Assembly: GCA_945872035.1 (NCBI GenBank)
Contig: CAMBYA010000111.1
Span: 1-7,525, forward strand
Direction of reading: 5' to 3'
From: Rhizobium sp. Q54
GTDB taxonomy: Bacteria; Pseudomonadota; Alphaproteobacteria; SMXS01
Length of the DNA stretch: 7,525 bases
The notes beneath the pieces were generated by a model. That model saw only the letters and a program-made list of their open reading frames with translations, did not search any database and was not told the DNA's origin. Within the stretch, counting starts at the first letter, position 1, and the number at the start of each line of letters is the position of its first letter. Shown here piece after piece: positions 6,260-7,525 of this stretch. The translations under genes were made by a program, and so were the position numbers.

Positions 6260-6283
6260 GGGGCCGGCCATCGCGCCGGCCCC
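6260..6283 (+). terminator. GC hairpin after tRNA-Pro, possible terminator lacking a T-tract
   Basis: GGGGCCGGC (6260-6268) and GCCGGCCCC (6275-6283) form a perfect 9-bp stem with a six-base loop CATCGC. It starts seven bases after the tRNA CCA end. The bases after it (CGATCACTCC) contain no T-run, so it may terminate weakly, or only protect the tRNA precursor end. It lies 21 bases before the ctaA start and would be in the leader of any read-through transcript. Confidence 0.5.
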
Positions 6284-6304
6284 GATCACTCCGAGGCCCG
6301 CATC

Positions 6305-7318
6305 ATGGCGACAGGCACCAGCCTGACCCTCCAAGACCGCAACCGCATCGTCCGATGGCTTGTCACCGTCGCCGCCCTGATCTTCGTCATGGTGGTGCTG
6401 GGCGGTGTCACGCGGTTGACCGAATCCGGCTTGTCCATCGTCGAGTGGCGGCCCGTCACCGGCACGCTGCCGCCGCTGTCCGACCAGGCGTGGCAGGCCG
6501 AGTTCGACAAGTACAAGACCTCTCCCGAGTTCCAGAAGAAGAACAGCGACTTCGGCGTTGCCGAATTCAAGACCATATTCTGGTTCGAGTACCTGCATCG
6601 GCTGCTGGGGCGGTTGATCGGCGTGGTATTCGCCGTGCCGTTTTTCTGGATGCTGTGGCGCCGGCAGATCCCCGGGCCGTTGAAGCCGCAACTCTGGCTG
6701 CTGCTGGGGCTTGGCGCGCTGCAGGGTTTCATGGGCTGGTTCATGGTCAAGAGCGGCCTGGTCGATCACCCCGAGGTCAGTCAGTACCGGCTGGCCGCGC
6801 ATCTGGGTCTCGCCTTCGCGATTTACGGCTACATCGTCTGGCTGGTGTTCGGCCTGCGCCGGCCGCAGCACGGAAAGCTCGCGCCGTTCGCCTGGGCGCT
6901 GACGGCCCTGATCTTCCTGCAGATCCTGGCGGGCGCGTTCGTGGCGGGCATCGACGCCGGCTTCATCTACAACACCTGGCCGGCCATGGATAACGGACAC
7001 ATCATCCCGCCCGGCATCTGGACCGAGCCGCCGCTATGGCCCGGCATGTTTGAAGACCACCGCATCGTCCAGTTCAACCACCGCATGCTGGCCTACCTGA
7101 TCACGCTGCTGGTCGGCGTCTGGTGGTGGCTGAACCGGGGGAAGGGCGCACCGGCCCATCTGCTGGCGCTGGCGACGCTGTTCCAGGTGTTCACCGGGAT
7201 CGTCACCGTGCTGATCCTGCCCTATGTGCCGCCGTGGCTCGCGGTGTTCCACCAGGCCGGTGGCCTCGTACTGTTCACCGCATCGCTGTATGCGGTGCAC
7301 CGGGTGAGGAAGGCGTGA
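6305..7318 (+). CDS. ctaA: Heme A synthase (CtaA/COX15 family)
   Basis: This integral membrane enzyme oxidises the C8 methyl group of heme O to a formyl group, giving heme A for aa3-type cytochrome oxidases. The 337-residue protein shows about eight hydrophobic segments (roughly 16-34, 97-118, 127-147, 164-184, 196-214, 262-277, 286-305 and 311-331). Four histidines lie in the expected pairs for heme binding: His98 in YLHRLLGR, His166 in AAHLG, His259 in FNHRMLA and His316 in FHQAGG. GGVTRLTESGLSIVEWRPVT after the first helix is a COX15/CtaA type 2 signature, and YNTWPAMDN is in the second half. GAGG (6293-6296) supports the ATG. The gene overlaps cutA by four bases. No clear promoter is seen between the tRNA and ctaA. 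Confidence 0.97.
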   Translation: MATGTSLTLQDRNRIVRWLVTVAALIFVMVVLGGVTRLTESGLSIVEWRPVTGTLPPLSDQAWQAEFDKYKTSPEFQKKNSDFGVAEFKTIFWFEYLHRLLGRLIGVVFAVPFFWMLWRRQIPGPLKPQLWLLLGLGALQGFMGWFMVKSGLVDHPEVSQYRLAAHLGLAFAIYGYIVWLVFGLRRPQHGKLAPFAWALTALIFLQILAGAFVAGIDAGFIYNTWPAMDNGHIIPPGIWTEPPLWPGMFEDHRIVQFNHRMLAYLITLLVGVWWWLNRGKGAPAHLLALATLFQVFTGIVTVLILPYVPPWLAVFHQAGGLVLFTASLYAVHRVRKA

Positions 7319-7525
7319 GCGACTATGTCTCGGTCTACCTGACGGCATCGTCGGCAGAGGAGGCGGACCGCATCGCCTCCGCGCTGGTCGAGGATCGGCT
7401 TGCCGCCTGCGTCAACATCCTGGGCGGCATCCGCTCGGTCTATCGCTGGGACGGCGCCGTGCAGAGCGACGCCGAGGTCGCGCTCATCGCCAAGACTCGG
7501 GCCGCGCTGTTCGACGCGCTCGCCG
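7315..7525 (+). CDS. cutA: CutA family divalent-cation tolerance protein, N-terminal part
   Basis: The frame starts at GTG and runs open to the window's right edge, giving 70 residues of a family usually 100-115 long. The sequence shows the CutA pattern: an N-terminal strand YVSVYLTASS, the helix EEADRIASALVEDRLAAC, CVNILGGIRSVYRWDGAVQ (32-50) and ALIAKT. CutA proteins are small trimeric, PII-like folds; a role in copper or other divalent-metal tolerance is named from genetics in E. coli, but the molecular function remains unclear. The start lies in GTGA with the ctaA stop, and GAGGAAGG (7306-7313) precedes it, so it is likely co-transcribed and translationally coupled with ctaA. Cutting by the window edge is the only truncation seen. 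Confidence 0.93.
   Translation, partial: MSDYVSVYLTASSAEEADRIASALVEDRLAACVNILGGIRSVYRWDGAVQSDAEVALIAKTRAALFDALA

Noticed and set aside
6203..7000. A 265-codon minus-strand frame overlapping tRNA-Pro and ctaA.
   Set aside because: It runs through the tRNA gene and opposite a well-recognised CtaA; its composition is rich in Gln, Pro and Arg without a domain.

Overview
The window reads as ordinary chromosomal DNA from a GC-rich alphaproteobacterium. The main reason is gene order: bamE, then divergently a ubiquinol-cytochrome c chaperone gene, a DUF177/yceD gene, rpmF, plsX, fabH, ihfA and a small MerR-type gene. This is a recurring alphaproteobacterial block. The presence of rpmF between yceD and plsX, and of a K+-independent H+-pyrophosphatase, fits a Rhodospirillales-like lineage best, but that is inference. 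No phage, transposase, CRISPR or toxin gene is visible.

Layout. Positions 1-950 hold the 3' part of hppA (membrane pyrophosphatase), ended by a strong intrinsic terminator (971-1007). A long imperfect palindrome (1072-1133), with arms related to the motif CCCTGAGCTTGTCGAAGGG, lies between the convergent hppA and bamE genes. bamE (minus strand, 1166-1627) diverges from the chaperone gene across a roughly 140-bp region with a plausible promoter on each strand. From 1768 to 5172 the plus strand carries chaperone, yceD, rpmF, plsX and fabH. Two junctions overlap by four bases (ATGA between chaperone and yceD, GTGA between plsX and fabH). A separate leader with a hairpin precedes rpmF. ihfA and the merR-like gene (5300-6081) form a second unit with their own good promoter. 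A tRNA-Pro(GGG) gene (6176-6252) follows, then ctaA (heme A synthase, 6305-7318), which overlaps the start of cutA (7315 to the window edge).

How the genes fit together. Several products serve membrane energetics: HppA pumps protons using pyrophosphate, the CBP3-like chaperone supports the cytochrome bc1 complex, and CtaA makes heme A for aa3-type oxidases. BamE supports outer-membrane protein assembly. PlsX and FabH feed phospholipid and fatty-acid synthesis. YceD, L32 and tRNA-Pro belong to ribosome production and translation. IHF-alpha shapes the nucleoid. All recognised genes look intact except the two cut by the window edges.

I did not find a previously undescribed system. The points worth a second look are the 1072-1133 palindrome, the structured rpmF leader, the twin palindromes before ihfA, and the cysteine-free MerR-like protein.
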